Shown: positions 22,315 to 35,317, numbered from the stretch's first letter. The stretch is DNA of 64,000 nucleotides from Anthopleura xanthogrammica (GCA_964019055.1 OZ025211.1:4045835-4109834); one strand, 5' to 3'. The notes: generated from the letters alone by a model not told the origin. A program made the numbers and translations.

Positions 22315-23222
22315 ATTTCATGGCAGCTTGTACGTCAAAGTGTACTGAGAAAGCTATCACTGATATAAAGCTCCTAATTTGAGATAGTTCGATTAAGAAA
22401 AAATGGTAAAAGAGTGTTGTTGTTAGCTTTACTGATTACTTCGCTTTATATTGTATTTCCCTAGTTTATAATCTTTTTCGCAATGAATTCAGATTTTATC
22501 CCAAATGATTTTTATACTAAATCTAAATGGTATAGGAAACGAAACCAAACTTTGATTAGTTTTCATATAAGCTCGGCTTCAGGACTCCTAACACCAAATA
22601 CAGTTCTTTGTAAACATTTACAATCGTATTTTGAATCTATCTATTTCTATTTCTCTTTTAAGTTTTCAATATAATTAATATTGATTTGTATATTACTGGT
22701 GTGAAATAATGAATTTTATAAATGAATTTCTAATAAATGATAAATGAAATTCTGCGAAATATTTGGAAATAAAAGAGCTATAGCTTTGTCTCTAATTTCA
22801 GTGACAGCTTCAGTATTTTATACTTTATGTCGCAGCTTTAATTGATGGAATTGAATTTTTTGAGGTTTCATAATGCTTAAAAGGAATATGAAATTCCGAG
22901 AATGAGAGCAAGTAAGTGACCTGTTTTCCAAGAGGTAGGTACTGAATATAACACACCTGCGTGGATTCATGGGTATGACACAGGAAACCCAAATACATCA
23001 CAAACCCGACTAAAACTATTTTTAAGACAAGGTATTCCTTTTGAAAATTTCTTGAGAGCTACGACAAAAAGGAGCTAGCTGACCTTTTTCCCATCTCGAA
23101 TACAACAATTTATTTGCTTAAGTTCTTTGAATCTTTGTCGCGCAAGTAATAAAGTTGGGTCCCTGTGGTGTGGTTGATTGACGTCTAATAAAGAGTAATT
23201 TTAAATATTGGCCTCCTTGTCG
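22315..23222. other. R2/R3 spacer
   Basis: No gene seen. The sequence is similar to the 3' flanks after R3 and R5, with the promoter-proximal words GGGTCCCTGTGGTGTGG near the right end. Confidence 0.5.
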
Positions 23223-23258
23223 ACTTCCGGTGAAAAATCAAGAACCAGAAAGTGAAAC
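23223..23258 (+). promoter_or_regulatory. ETS plus IRF/ISRE-like sites upstream of R3
   Basis: ACTTCCGGT at 23223-23231 and GAAAGTGAAAC at 23248-23258, 49-84 bases before the start codon. Both fit their consensus exactly. Confidence 0.5.
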
Positions 23259-23306
23259 TATAATATATTCATTATTTGTCGTAATAAATACCAGAAGTCA
23301 GAATCC

Positions 23307-26300
23307 ATGGAGGTCTTGAATTCTTTCAACAATATCGTCGGTTTTGTTTTCTTGACAACACAGTTTTATTTTGTTGTCAGTCAAGAAATGATTACAATAA
23401 TACGAAACTCTGGTGATGGAGATCCATGGAATGACTTGGATCAGTTTAAACTTCCTGACTCGAAATGCAGTAGCGAAGGCTGTTATAACTGGAAGGCTTA
23501 CCCTGATTCACAGCCCTGTCATTGTAAATGTTCCAATGCTCAGTCAGCCACATTTAGTTTCTACTCTGGATCCTGGACATGTTTGGCTAACACTGAAGTC
23601 AGAAAACAAACAGGTTTGTTTACAAGTCAGGGATTGATTGAGTTCTATCTATCTATTTCCGCTCACTAGTTCGACTCTATAGATTACTTATCATCAGATG
23701 CGAAGTTGAAGCGAAACTAAAATTTTTTATTTTTTTTTTATTTAAGTCAATATTTATCCAGGAATGTCCAGTTTAGCAAGGCTAGTTTAAATGGAGTCCT
23801 GTAAATGAACTTTAATATTTCAATCACGTTAGTCACCAAAGATCATGGCAAACATTTCATATCAAACAAAAGCTTTTGATACAAACTGCAACTTAAGGAT
23901 GCTCACAGGAGGTGAAACTGCATGTAACTGGTGAAAGAGCTCAAGTCCATCAATAGTTAGTAATCAGTCGAAACATGTAAAACGTATGTACCCATAATCC
24001 TTGCCAGTCTCAGCTTTGTAGGTTTTTGGTGACTAACTTTATTGAAATAAGTATAAGTATGCAGCTAATTCAATTGAAATTATCGCTGAAAAAAGCCTAA
24101 AGCTTTGAGAGTGAAATCCTGAAATTTATTTCATCGTGGCTGATTATTACCTGACAATAAGAAACTCACTGTATGCTTGCAAATTTTACAGCTTGGACAT
24201 GTATTCCTTTTAAAATTCTTAGATAGCTTACAGTGAAGTTTGTAGGTAAACCAAAGATAAATGATAGGCTTTAGGCTATTTTCAGCGACCTTTTCTCTCA
24301 TGGATTTGTCTATAGTAACTGAAATATAAGTTTATCGAATGGTTGATGTTCACTCCAGTATTCTGGCTTTATGCAGTTGCTATTTTCATAACATGGCCGA
24401 TTATATTCAAAACCACAACAAATTAACTTTTATGATCACGAAGTTTAGAATAAAGAGAATTTAATCTCTGATTTAAGATCGTGAAAGGAAAACTTCTGTC
24501 TCATGAAGTTACCATTTTTTACCAGGCATGCTCTGTAAATACAAGTTCCAAGACGAACAAGATCGCTACCCGCTCAGAATCGTGGAGCAAAGTAAACAAT
24601 ACGACGTAATTCTGCCTTCTACTGGATGTTCAGTTGATGAAATGACATCTCGGTACTTTACGTGTGATGGCAGGTGGGCTGGGATCGATTCAAAGTCGTT
24701 CAGCCGATGGTTTAGCATCCAGCAAAAGAAAGTAAGTAAATACTCACAGACAAGTACAGACTGATAATACATTACAAAACTGACAGAGTGTAACGAAAAT
24801 CTCGGTACTTCGTGTGATGGTAGGTAGGCTGGGATCGATTCACAATGGTTAAGCATCAAGTACAAAAGACTATCCGAAAATCGTTCTATATACGAAGTAA
24901 TTAAAAATTCATAAACAAGGATGTGAATGATCAGTTATATTTCTTAAAGCTAAATTTTCCCTGAAAACATTTCGAGCTCCAGGCGGGACTTGAACCCTTG
25001 AAGAAACGTAATTCACATCTTTGGATATTTACCAAGCACGAAAAACACCTTAATATTCAAAACTGGACAAGCTGCAGAAAGTAGACGATTCTACTTCTCA
25101 ATGCAACACAAAAAAGAGCGTATATTACAAGCACAAAAACCTTTTACAACTTGCAACAATGTTTTTATCGAAACAAGTGTTCTTGAATAAGAAGAATATA
25201 GCGGTTCAGAAAGTATCATCTTTTTTGCCATTTCCTTAAAATATAATGCACTTGTTCATCCATTAGGTTCAAATTGGTTCTAATATTAGTACCGCCTTGC
25301 TGGGTAGGATAATCAGTCTGAGTATCACATGTCCACAAGAACACTCTTGTCTCTTATTCAAGCTTAACGGAACATTACAGTGTAAGTACAAAAAATAAAT
25401 CTCATTTACTTTTCTTTGATAGCATCCGGTTAGCTTTAAGTTTCAATTACGTCGGCTTCAGGTGCTGAAAACGTCACATCTATAATAACAAGTCCAAGCT
25501 CTGCAATAACCTCACCTACAACAAAAGCTTCTGTTACAACACCAGCAACAGCGGCAACATCAGTTCCAAATGTAAGTAATGAACTATCGAATCACTTATG
25601 GTGCATTGAACGGAAATTGTAATTTGTAAACTGCCTGCTAGAAATGACTTTTTAAATTTTAGGCTACAGCAAATCCAAATGATAATGGGGAAAAAGGAAA
25701 AGCAGAAACAAGTGGACATTCGTGGACCGTGATTGGTGTCGTGGTTACCTTGGTGATCATTGTTGTCATAGTGATAGTGATAGTGGCATACGTGTACCGT
25801 AAGCGAAAAAGGTATGCTTCTGATCATTTATAAAGATCACTGACCAAAATCAGTGCTATCCAAGACATTGAGTGCTTCGCGCGGAATTTTATTATACGCC
25901 GCACGACAAAATAGGGTTTTTGGGGAGGTCAATCAAAGTGTTTCCGTGACATTGTCTAAAAAAAAAAAGTTTTCAAGGGCACGTGCCTATGGAATGTCAT
26001 GGAAACGCCTTGATTGACGTCCACCAAAACCTACTTCTTTGCGACGACGATCGATTCTGCAAGTGCTAGCGAGAAGCACTGTAAACACGAGACCAACATT
26101 TTACTTTCTATTTCAGGGGTGAATCGGTGTGGCTCGTAGATTACATCTCTTACCGTGGTAAGATACTCACTCTTGTTTTCTTTACCGGTATAATCTATAT
26201 ATTGTACGGCATGCCTGCTTTCTGCCGGGAACCCGGGATAGAATTGATTTTGGAATTTACAGATATACCATCAAGGAAATAGTTAGAACCTTTTCATTTT

Positions 26301-27191
26301 TGAAGTTTCCGAATGCATTGAATTTCTTCTTAATCGCAGTCAGGAAATCAAGATCAATTAACCAAACCGAAGAAGAAGACGGCGGATGAAACGCAAGAAG
26401 ACCCGGAATATGCTGAGGTCACTGAAGAACAACGAAGGGACGTACCAGTTGATCAGGCAGGAGGTAACCGCTGAATTTGATAACCACAGATTCATTTATA
26501 CAGGTTTAGCCTCGTTTATAAGTTAGCTATTCAAAGATACAATTAAATGTCCGCGGGATTTCAAAAGCATTGGTATTGCTCAGGTTACACTTCTTACACT
26601 GTACACTGTTAGTTTACAAATGGTTTGCTCTTATAGGCTAAACCTAAAACAATGATCCTGTACTCAAGGATTAAAGCGGTTTTTACCGAATGAGAAAACT
26701 GTATATTTTTTCCATTTACAGGCATTACATACGACTATGCATTTGCTGGTGACTCAAGCTCGAATGAAAACAAAACCAACTATGACTTCAAAGACAGAAA
26801 TATCCATGACTTCATGCTAAAGATGAGAGACCAAAACAAGAGTGGACAAAGTAATACCCAGAGGGGTAGTGAGGGGAGGAATATCGACGAGAGTGGGCCG
26901 GACTTGGGATACATCAATATGGAATTGACTGGGGTTCCAAGTACAAAAGACAAGAAAAATGCTGCGACAATTTCAGCTGATGATGGAGATTTTGTATCAA
27001 TGTCAAATAATGATAGAGAGTATGAAGAACCAATAGAGGATGGAGGTGCTCCTGATACAGCACACGGGGTCTATGAAGAACCAATAGAGGATGGAGGTGC
27101 TCCTGATACAGCACACGGGGCCTATCAAGAACTTAAGGATAACAATGTGGTGTCAGAATACCAGTCATTAGACAAGCATACAAGAAAGTAA
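23307..27191 (+). CDS. R3: single-pass receptor, tail A, with frameshifted cassette exon 7
   Basis: Exons: 23307-23613, 24526-24731, 25267-25381, 25462-25571, 25663-25811, 26117-26157, 26340-26463, 26722-27191. Exons 1-6 are intact: signal peptide (VFLTTQFYFVVSQ), 12 cysteines (PCHCKC, SWTC, YFTCDGRWAG, SITCPQ), a Thr/Pro stalk and a transmembrane helix with YRKRK. Exon 7 is 124 nt in place of 120, with four extra bases near 26358, and reads into a TGA at 26387-26389, giving about 325 residues and no tail. Exon 7 has phase 1 on both sides, so leaving it out would restore the frame to tail A (465 residues). Tail A has TYDY, DLGYINMEL, two YxxP repeats, YQEL and SEYQSL. Whether the short form, the skipped form or neither is made cannot be told from sequence. 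Confidence 0.7.
24783..24897 (+). pseudogene. Relic 3' half of exon 2 in R3 intron 2
   Basis: Downstream of the exon 2 donor lies a second, diverged copy of its 3' half, beginning CGGTACTTCGTGTGATGG and ending like the R2 version (AGACTATCCGAAAATCG). It has no acceptor and its frame is damaged. R5 has the same relic at 39925-40041. It suggests a past unequal exchange between an R2-like and an R3-like exon. Confidence 0.7.
24920..25020. repeat. Short inverted-repeat or SINE-like fragment
   Basis: The ends are GATGTGAAT and ATTCACATC. The middle, on the minus strand, reads GGTTCAAGTCCCGCC, like a tRNA T-arm. There is no full tRNA fold, so a tRNA-derived SINE fragment or small MITE is possible. 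R5 holds a decayed copy near 40060-40145. Confidence 0.35.
25870..26080. mobile_element. Foldback MITE in R3 intron 5
   Basis: Same element and position as in R2 (20674-20888): inverted arms with GGGGAGGTCAATCAAAG on the left and TTGATTGACGTCCACC on the right. Confidence 0.7.
27012..27125 (+). repeat. 51-bp coding repeat, two units (tail A of R3)
   Basis: Two units of EPIEDGGAPDTAHG[VA]Y, giving YEEP motifs and a final YQEL. The same count occurs in R5. Confidence 0.88.
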
Positions 27192-27200
27192 AACTGAATT

Positions 27201-27338
27201 GACCCTTCTCAAAATTATCTTGGATGCGAGGCTAACATGAAACACAAAAGAAATCACACTTTTTCTCGATGGAATTTGTGGCATTTCTTTCGTATTTCCA
27301 TGTTAGCCTCGGATTCAAGTTATTTTTCAGAAGGGTCC
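27201..27338. repeat. 3' hairpin element after R3
   Basis: Inverted arms GACCCTTCTC ... GATGCGAGGCTAACATG and CATGTTAGCCTCGGATTC ... AGAAGGGTC, lying about ten bases after the tail-A stop as in R2. Bases 27339-28483 beyond it hold no gene that I can see. Confidence 0.78.
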
Positions 27339-28483
27339 ATTCCATGGTAGCTTATACGTCAAAGTGTACTGAGAAAGCTATCACTGATATAAAGCTCCTA
27401 ATTTGAGATAGTTCGATTAAGAAAAAATGGTAAAAGAGTGTTGTTGTTAGCTTTACTGATTACTTCGCTGTACATTGTATTTCCCTCGTTTATAATCTTT
27501 TTCGCAATGAATTCAGATTTTATCCCAAATACTTTTATACTAAATATAAATGGCATAGGAAACGTAACCAAACTTTGATTAGTTTTCATATGAGCTCGGC
27601 TTCAGGACTCCTAACACCTAATACAGTTCTTTGTAAACATTTAGAATCGTATTGTGAATTTATCTATATCTATAGTTATCTTTTAAGTTGTCAATATAAT
27701 TAATATTGATTTGTATATTACTAGTGTGAATTAATAAATTTCATAAATGAATTTCTTTCGTACGACCCAAAAAATGCCATAAATTACCGTCATCTAATGC
27801 AAAACGAGCACGGTGACCCCACTTTTTTATTTTATTTTTGGAATGAGTAGCATTAACTTAATAACTGTGCGAAGTTTTATTCAAATTCTATGTTCGGATC
27901 TATTACTACGGAATTACCTTCAGTTGTCAATATAGTTAATATTGATTTGTATATTACTGGTGTGAATTAATAAATTTTATAAATGAATTTCCAATAAATG
28001 ATTAATGAATTTCTGCGAAATATTTGGAAATAAAAGAACTATATCTTTGTCACTAATTTCATTGACAGCTTCAGTATTTTATACTTTATGTCGCAGCTAT
28101 ATTCTATGGAATTGAAATTTTTGAGGTTTCATAATGCTGAAAAGGAATATGAAATTCCGAGAATGAGAGCAAGTAAGTGACCTGTTTTCCAAGAGGTAGG
28201 TACTAAATATAACACACTTGCGTGGATTCATGGGTATGACACAGGAAACCCAAATACATCACAAACCCGACTGAAACTAACTAAGATAAGGTATTTCTAT
28301 GAAAATTTCTTGAGAGCTACGACAAAAAGTAGCTAGCTGACCTTTTTTTCCATCTTGAATACAACATTTTATTTGCTTCGGTTCTTTGACTCTTTGTCGC
28401 ACAAGTAATAAAGTTGGGGTCCCTGTGGTGTGGTAAGATTGACGTCTAATAAAGAGTAATTTTAAATATTGGCCTCCTTGTCG

Positions 28484-28519
28484 ACTTCCGGTGAAAAATC
28501 AAGAACCAGAAAGTGAATC
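28484..28519 (+). promoter_or_regulatory. ETS site with altered IRF-like site upstream of R4
   Basis: ACTTCCGGT at 28484-28492 is intact. The second site reads GAAAGTGAATC (28509-28519), one base away from GAAANNGAAA. R6 is identical here. Confidence 0.42.
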
Positions 28520-28567
28520 TAAAATATGCATATTATTTGTCGTTATAAGTACGAGAAGTCAGAATCC

Positions 28568-31191
28568 ATGGAGGTCTTGAGTTCTTTCAACAATATCGTC
28601 TGTTATGTTTTCTTGACAACACAGTTTTATTTTGTTGTCAGTCAAGAAATGATGACAATAATACGAAACCCTGGTGATGGAAATCAATGGACTGACTTGG
28701 ATCATTTTAAACTTCCTGACTCTAAATGCAGTAGCGTTTACTGCACAGAAAGGAATGCTCACCCTGATTCACAGCCCTGTCATTGTGAATGTTCCGATTT
28801 TAAGTCAGCCACATTTGGTTTCTACTCTGGATCCTGGACATGTTTGGCTAACACTGAAGTCAGAAATCAAATAGGTTTGTTTACAAGTCAGGGATTGATT
28901 GAGTTCTATCTATCTATTTCCGCTCAACAGTTCGACTCTATAGATTACTTATCATGCGGTTATACTTATGTCTCTACCAGGGAAATGTTTAAAGCGAAAC
29001 TAAAATGCACATATATATCACCTTTTCAATGATGGATTTGAACAAAATACCAGTTTATCGAGTTGATGTGTACTCCAGTATTCAGTTAGGTTTATATTCA
29101 GGTGCTTGTTTTCATAACATGCTTCATTTGTTTTTCAAAACAACAACTAATTAAATTCTATGATCATGAAGTTTACCATAAGGTAAATTTGATCACTGAT
29201 TTGTGGTTTAGAATCGAATGAAAGGGAAACTTCCGTCTCATACTTACTGTTTACCAGGCAGGATCTGTAAATACAAGTTCCAAAACGAACAAGATCACTA
29301 CCCGCTCAGAATTTTGAAGCAAGGTAAAAAATACGACGCAGTTCTGACTTCTGATGGATGTTCAGTTGATAAAATGACATCTCGGTACTTTACGTGTGAT
29401 GGTAGGTGGGCTGGGATCGATTCACAGTCGTTCAGCCAATGGTTTAGCATCCAGCAAAAGAAAGTAAGTAAATATTCATAAACAAGTACAGACTGATAAT
29501 ACTTTACAAAACTGACAGAGTGTAACGAAAATCTTCATACATATTTGACATTCAACAACAACCACTTAGACTTTTAGGATGTATCTGGCATGTGCTACCT
29601 GTTATATAATACTTTAATTTCTACGCTTTTTACGAATATATAAGTTATTTCAAGACAATAATGCATCATGGGTAATCAGGATAACATGGCCGCCGATTAC
29701 AGTAAATGTATGGAGAAATGAAGAGTCCGTTCATGTCCACTGATTGCTTTAACAGAGAAAATAACTACAGTAATCTGTTAGCCTATGCCATTTGACCATA
29801 TCAAATGAAAATCAGTGTCTAAATTGTTCTGAGTCTTCAAATATCTAAACTTCAAATCGCCATACATTTCCTCTTATTTCGTAGTCCTTAAACAAATCGG
29901 CCGCCATGTTGTCCTGATTATCAATGTTATTGATCCACGCCGTGGAGCTAGGGACTGATTCTTCAGTTGCTGACTACATCGGCGTTGGGTTAGATCGAAA
30001 TAGAACCGCGATGGGGAGAGATAGGCAAGGGAAGCAGGTTGCTGAGTAGACAGTACTTCTACTTCCCAGTGCAACAAAAATTAGAGCATACAAGCTGGGA
30101 CACCGTATGTCACAAGCACAAAAAACTCGAGCGTATACAACTTATTGCAAAAACGTGTTTGTTTTTGGCGAAACAAATTGCACGTGTATATGCATGCACA
30201 TGTACAATTTGCAAAGTGTATATCAACTGCGCCTTTTGTTAACTTCCAAATAAGAATAATAATTTCAGAAAGTATCATCTTTTTTGCATTTCGAATTCAT
30301 TAAAATATATTGCACTTGTTAATTCCTTAGGTTCAAATTGGTTCTAATAGTAGTACCGACTTGTTGGGTAGGATAATCAGTCTGAGTATCAGATGTCCAC
30401 AAAAGCACTCTTGTCTCTTATTCAAGCTTCAAGGAACATTTCAGTGTAAGTACAAAAAACTTATTTGCTTGCCTTTGATAGCATCCTTAGCTTTAAGTTT
30501 CAATTACGTCGGCTTCAGGTGCTGAAAACGTCACAGCTATAATAACCAGTCCAAGTTCTGCAATACCTTCACCTACAACAAAAGCTTCTGTTACAACACC
30601 AACAACATCACCTGCAAATGTAAGTAATGGGCTATCTATCACTTATATTGTGCATTGAACGAAAATTTTGTAAAGCCTGCTAGAAATGTCTTTTTAATTT
30701 TAGGCCCCAGCAAACCCAAATGATGATGGAAAAAAAGGAAAATCGAAAGCAAGTGGAGGTTCGTCAACCGTGGTTGGTGTTGTGGTTACCTTGGTGATCA
30801 TTGTTGTCATAGTGATAGTGATAGTGGCATACATGTACCGCAAGCGAAAAAGGTTGGTTTCTTATCATTCATAAAAAAACACTGAAGAAAATCAGTGCTA
30901 TACATGAAAAATATTGATGAAAGGAATGTCACATGCAGGATGCATTTGAGTATACAAACTTGTAATACTACTCACTGCCAATTGTAAACTGCACCTACTT
31001 TACATTATAACTTTGACAATGCGAACACCGATTTCTTGGCAGCCCTGTGCCACAATATGGCTGCCCTGTGCCACAGGTTTTTCTTTTGACGACGCTCTAC
31101 CGAATCTGGTAAATAATTAGCCATTTCTTACTGTCTATAGCGACATTGAACTGCTGGAAATGGCGCTATATAAATATATTATATTATTATA

Positions 31192-31272
<81 letters not shown>

Positions 31273-33168
31273 GACAAACATAGTGGAAATCATGATGTGC
31301 TTCTTAAAACTATTCTTTTTGACGTGAAATTCATTAACATATTGGAGGTAATTATATCATAACTTAAATACGCAACATTCAAGTCAAGATCACCATTCAA
31401 CTATTCATCGCCTCATGTAGAATCAACATGGGGTTAGGTGCACTTTAATAGGGAACTGAAATTGATGAAATCATTTTACTTTCTATTTCAGGGGTGAATC
31501 AGTGTGGCTCGTAGATTACATCTCTTCCCGTGGTAAGATATACTCACTCTTGTTCATTTTACCGACGCATTTATATATATATATATTAAGATCTTTTTCT
31601 AACCAGTATACAGGTTGCTCTCTGGGATAAAAAAGATTGATTATTTGATACTATCATTTATCATATGAAATAGAGTGTGATATTGAGTGACATCAAAATG
31701 ATAAAATTGATATCTGCTCTCCCACCAGTGGTCAGTGGGGATACGATTTATATCAACACTGGTGGTGTCAAATTTCGGGTTTTTGCTCAGCAAGTTTCAA
31801 ATTCTCCATAATTTTTTTTGAGATACGAATTTTATCTTCTTGTGCTGATATTCTCTCTCACTGGTTCGCTGCGCTCACTCGTGAGAGATAATATCACTAA
31901 ACACTCGAAGATAAAAATTCGTATGTCCGCGCGACCATGTAATATCTTCTATATACAAGCCATCAATGAATTAGTAGTTAGGACCTTTATTACAAAAATA
32001 TGGATTGAATTCTTAATCGCAGTCAGGAAATCAAGATCAACACAACCGAAGAAGAAGACCGCGGATGAAACGCAAGAAGACCCGGAATATGCTGAAATCC
32101 CTGAACAACAACGAAGGAACGTACCAGTTGATCAGGCAGGAGGTAAACCGTAATGCTCAAACATATCCCAGTCCAGTTATAATTTTGGAAACAAAAATGA
32201 AAATATAAGCTTGTGTCATAACGACATTGTGGATTACCATCGTAATTGGCAATTTGTCTATGACGTCACTGTGCACACGGATGAACGCGCGCTGACATGT
32301 ACGTCAAACAACAGCGTGAATAAATCTCGTCTTGCAAGACTTCAGTCTGATAAGTCATATAGCGACGACTTCAAGACAACTTGTGCCATGATTTTTACCC
32401 CAAGTATGTCACTGCCAGTTTATCAAAACACATCCCACATGGGAAGAAGTGACTAGGGTGTTTTAGCAACAGAATCGATAAATTGGGTTTGCTGGTCATA
32501 GCAAGGGGTTCTGTATTGGTCTAAAGGGGAGTCATGGCTCACAACCCCGGCGGATCCCGGCGTCAAATTTCTTGTTTAACAGATGTTTTAAATTATTCTC
32601 GTTTGAAAGCCTCGACACCATATTCCCATCCGAGGTTCCTCAGTTTACCATGCTCAACCTTGTTATGTATTCTTTATTCACATTTCAAGATATATACAGC
32701 TACGCATTTGACGATCCACAAACAGCATACATCGCACCCCAACCAGCACCATATAACAGACTGGTGTATAATCAAAACAGGGCTGATCAGGAAGGGGCGG
32801 TATACTCAACAGCGGATGATGGACCAGTGTATAATGTACTTGAACGTCCCCCAACTGAGAACCATATCATGGTGACCTCAGAGAGTACCATGAATGAGGG
32901 ACCTCCCTCTGAAGACCTTGAACCAGAGTATCATGTCCTTGAAGGGCCCGATACAACCATGAATGAGGGACCTCCCTCTCAAGACCTTGAACCAGAGTAT
33001 CATGTCCTTGAAGGCCCCGATATAACAGATAAGAAAACAGACTCTCCTCTCAATGGAAACACTGAAGTAAGAGCCTCGATTGGGACAGCCAATCCTAGCG
33101 AACCTCAGACTGATCACGTGGCTCCAAAAGAAAGAAGAAAGCCTCCGAGTCCACCAAGAAAAAGATGA
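28568..33168 (+). CDS. R4: single-pass receptor, tail B (complete, 505 aa)
   Basis: Exons: 28568-28874, 29258-29463, 30331-30445, 30519-30619, 30704-30852, 31492-31532, 32023-32142, 32690-33168; the sum is 1518 nt and the frame is open. Residues 1 to about 26 are the signal peptide. 27-210 form the 12-cysteine ectodomain (six from exon 1 in the pattern C-C-PCxCxC-WTC, three from exon 2, two from exon 3 and one at the exon 3/4 junction). 210-243 are a Thr/Pro stalk with ENVT, and about 266-288 the transmembrane helix (VVTLVIIVVIVIVIVAY). The tail has EYAEI, YNRL, YSTA, YNVL and two 23-residue repeats with EYHVL. A broken tail-A exon follows 0.8 kb downstream. The ligand and partners are unknown. 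Confidence 0.84.
31179..31272. repeat. (ATT)n microsatellite in R4 intron 5
   Basis: A long ATT run, 12 bases longer than its counterpart in R6 (46299-46380). It marks a step in the duplicated block. Confidence 0.95.
31656..31958. mobile_element. Insertion in intron 6 of R4
   Basis: About 300 bases absent from the same intron of R0 (about 1320). It contains inverted pieces (GATACGAATTTTATCTTC with GAAGATAAAAATTCGTAT, and TATTCTCTCTCAC with GTGAGAGATAATA), typical of a foldback insertion. R6 has the same insertion at about 46764-47066. Confidence 0.6.
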
Positions 33169-33301
33169 TCTTCAAAGTAATTGGAGGTTATGTGTTTTAT
33201 AAAACAGAGATCATCTGTGCGAATTATAAACTAAGTAAGAGCAGAAAGAAAAACAAGATCTTCAAAATATGATCTCGAAAGTAACAGACCTCTGTACCTT
33301 T

Positions 33302-33463
33302 GGTATAATGTTTTCCCATTTCAGACCACGTGTCATTCTCTTGAGAATAATATTCTTTGTTTGAGTTGTATCCATATTCATGTGTCTTCTCGTGCGCAGT
33401 CGTTAAGCAAAGAAATTATACTCTAGGGAATGACACGTGGACTGAAATGGGAAACGCCCAACT
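33302..33463. mobile_element. Short MITE with CACGTG arms, copy 2
   Basis: Same element and position as 2693-2862: TTTCAGACCACGTGTCATTC against GAATGACACGTGGACTGAAA, just after the tail-B stop of R4. Confidence 0.75.
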
Positions 33464-34111
33464 GAAGGTAAATAGATCTTAAAAACAGAGACTAACTTAA
33501 CATGGCCAGGAATAGCGGTCATCCTGAACCCGCTGTACGTCAGCGGATTTCACCATGGTAATAGAATGGAAAAAGATGGGGCTGATGGAAATGTACGGGA
33601 CGAAATAGGTCTCATGTAAAAGACTTTTACAAGCAGCTGCATAATTTTTCTTCGGATATTCCATATGAAACGTGACACAGGACTCTCAAGACATATTCCA
33701 AAAGCTTTATAGTTGAGCGAATAATTGCAAAAAGAATGCAGAATGCATATTGCAACCTCTGTCACACTATCAGTAAGCCGGATTGTGTTCTATGCATAAT
33801 TTAACCGACAAGCTTACATAAGATATTTCTATACTACATTATGTAGCTTAAATTTATCAAATCACAATAAACTTTCAAAAAGTGGCAAGACAATGCTTTC
33901 ATAGTTCTCAGGGCAAATTTAATGGCAATCTATAAAGTCTGTGAGGAAAATAGGCAATCACGCACCCTTTGACGAGAGTGGGCCGGACTTGGGATACATC
34001 AATATGGAATTGACTGGGGTTCCAAGTACAAAAGACAAGAAAAATGCTGCGACAATTTCAGCTGATGATGGAGATTTTGTATCAATGTCAAATAATGATA
34101 GAGAGTATGAA

Positions 34112-34723
34112 GAACCAATAGAGGATGGAGGTGCTCCTGATACAGCACACGGGGTATATTAAGAACCAATAGAGGATGGAGGTGCTCCTGATACAGCACA
34201 CGGGGTATATCAAGAACCAATAGAGGATGGAGGTGCTCCTGATACAGCACACGGGGTATATCAAGAACCAATAGAGGATGGAGGTGCACCTGATACAGCA
34301 CACGGGGTATATCAAGAACCAATAGAGGATGGAGGTGCTCCTGATACAGCACACGGGGTATATCAAGAACCAATAGAGGATGGAGGTGCTCCTGATACAG
34401 CACACGGGGTATATCAAGAACCAATAGAGGATGGAGGTGCTCCTGATACAGCACACGGGGTATATCAAGAACCAATAGAGGATGGAGGTGCACCTGATAC
34501 AGCACAGGGGGTATATCAAGAACCAATAGAGGATGGAGGTGCTCCTGATACAGCACACGGGGTATATCAAGAACCAATAGAGGATGGAGGTGCACCTGAT
34601 ACAGCACACGGGGTATATCAAGAACCAATAGAGGATGGAGGTGCTCCTGATACATCACACGGGGTATATCAAGAACCAATAGAGGATGGAGGTGCTCCTG
34701 ATACAGCACACGGGGTCTATCAA
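34112..34723 (+). repeat. 51-bp repeat array, twelve units (tail-A relic)
   Basis: Twelve tandem 51-bp units (612 bases) with very few differences among them: GCTCCT or GCACCT, and single changes such as CACAGG and ATCACA. This is the longest array in the window. Confidence 0.93.
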
Positions 34724-34735
34724 GAACTTAAGGAT

Positions 34736-35317
34736 GGAGGCTTTCTCGTTTGCTGCACCCCATCTCTGGAATAGCTTACCAGATGACGTTAAAAACGCTG
34801 AGAGTACTGAACGCTTCAAGTCATTATTGAAAACTCATCTTTTTTTACTTAGTCATAACTAATCTGTTAATCTTTATTTTTATTATTATTACTATTTATT
34901 TACACATCTTTTATCTATTTATTATTTTTAAAAGCATAGAGATCGTAGTTATATGCGTTTTTAAGAAACTATCATTATTATTATTATTATTATTATCATT
35001 GTTATTATTATCATTATTATCATGATTATTTATGCTAAAATTTAGGTCCTGGAACTTTTTATATTAGTTTTTTTTTTCCCTTATATATAAGATTTTTATA
35101 CATTTTCTATGATTTATGTTATAGTCTTAGGATATATCCTCATGATTTATATATTTCCTTTTAATATTACATGTAAATAGATATTTTTTAGTATTAATTC
35201 TTTTTTTTAGATTCTATAAATCATTAGTATCTTTATTATTCTTCAAAATCACTGTTAATATTTTCGTGTCTTTTTTTTTATTATCATTATTATTATTAAT
35301 ATTATTATTATTATTAT
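34736..35317 (+). mobile_element. 5'-truncated non-LTR retrotransposon (CR1/L2-like) 3' end
   Basis: 34740-34862 encodes 40 residues containing AAPHLWNSLPDDVKNA and FKSLLKTHLF, then a stop. This is the well-known C-terminal end of CR1/L2/Rex-type LINE reverse-transcriptase ORFs. An AT-rich 3' region with ATT runs follows. The flanks match the uninterrupted tail-A sequence (AAGGATAACAATG in R3), so the insertion site is exact. Confidence 0.85.

Larger units (their letters stand above)
25441..33498. repeat. Segmental duplication, copy 1 (R3 exon 4 through R4 3' flank)
   Basis: This block matches 40561-48548. From 25441 to about 31180 the offset is a constant 15120 bases and I saw only a few single-base differences. 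After the ATT run (12 bases shorter in copy 2) differences become more frequent, including one 69-bp repeat unit. Identity ends at about 33498 and 48548. Confidence 0.9.

Noticed and set aside
24979..24993. tRNA T-arm-like words (GGTTCAAGTCCCGCC on the minus strand)
   Set aside because: No acceptor stem, D-arm or anticodon arm can be built around it; a SINE-like remnant is more likely.
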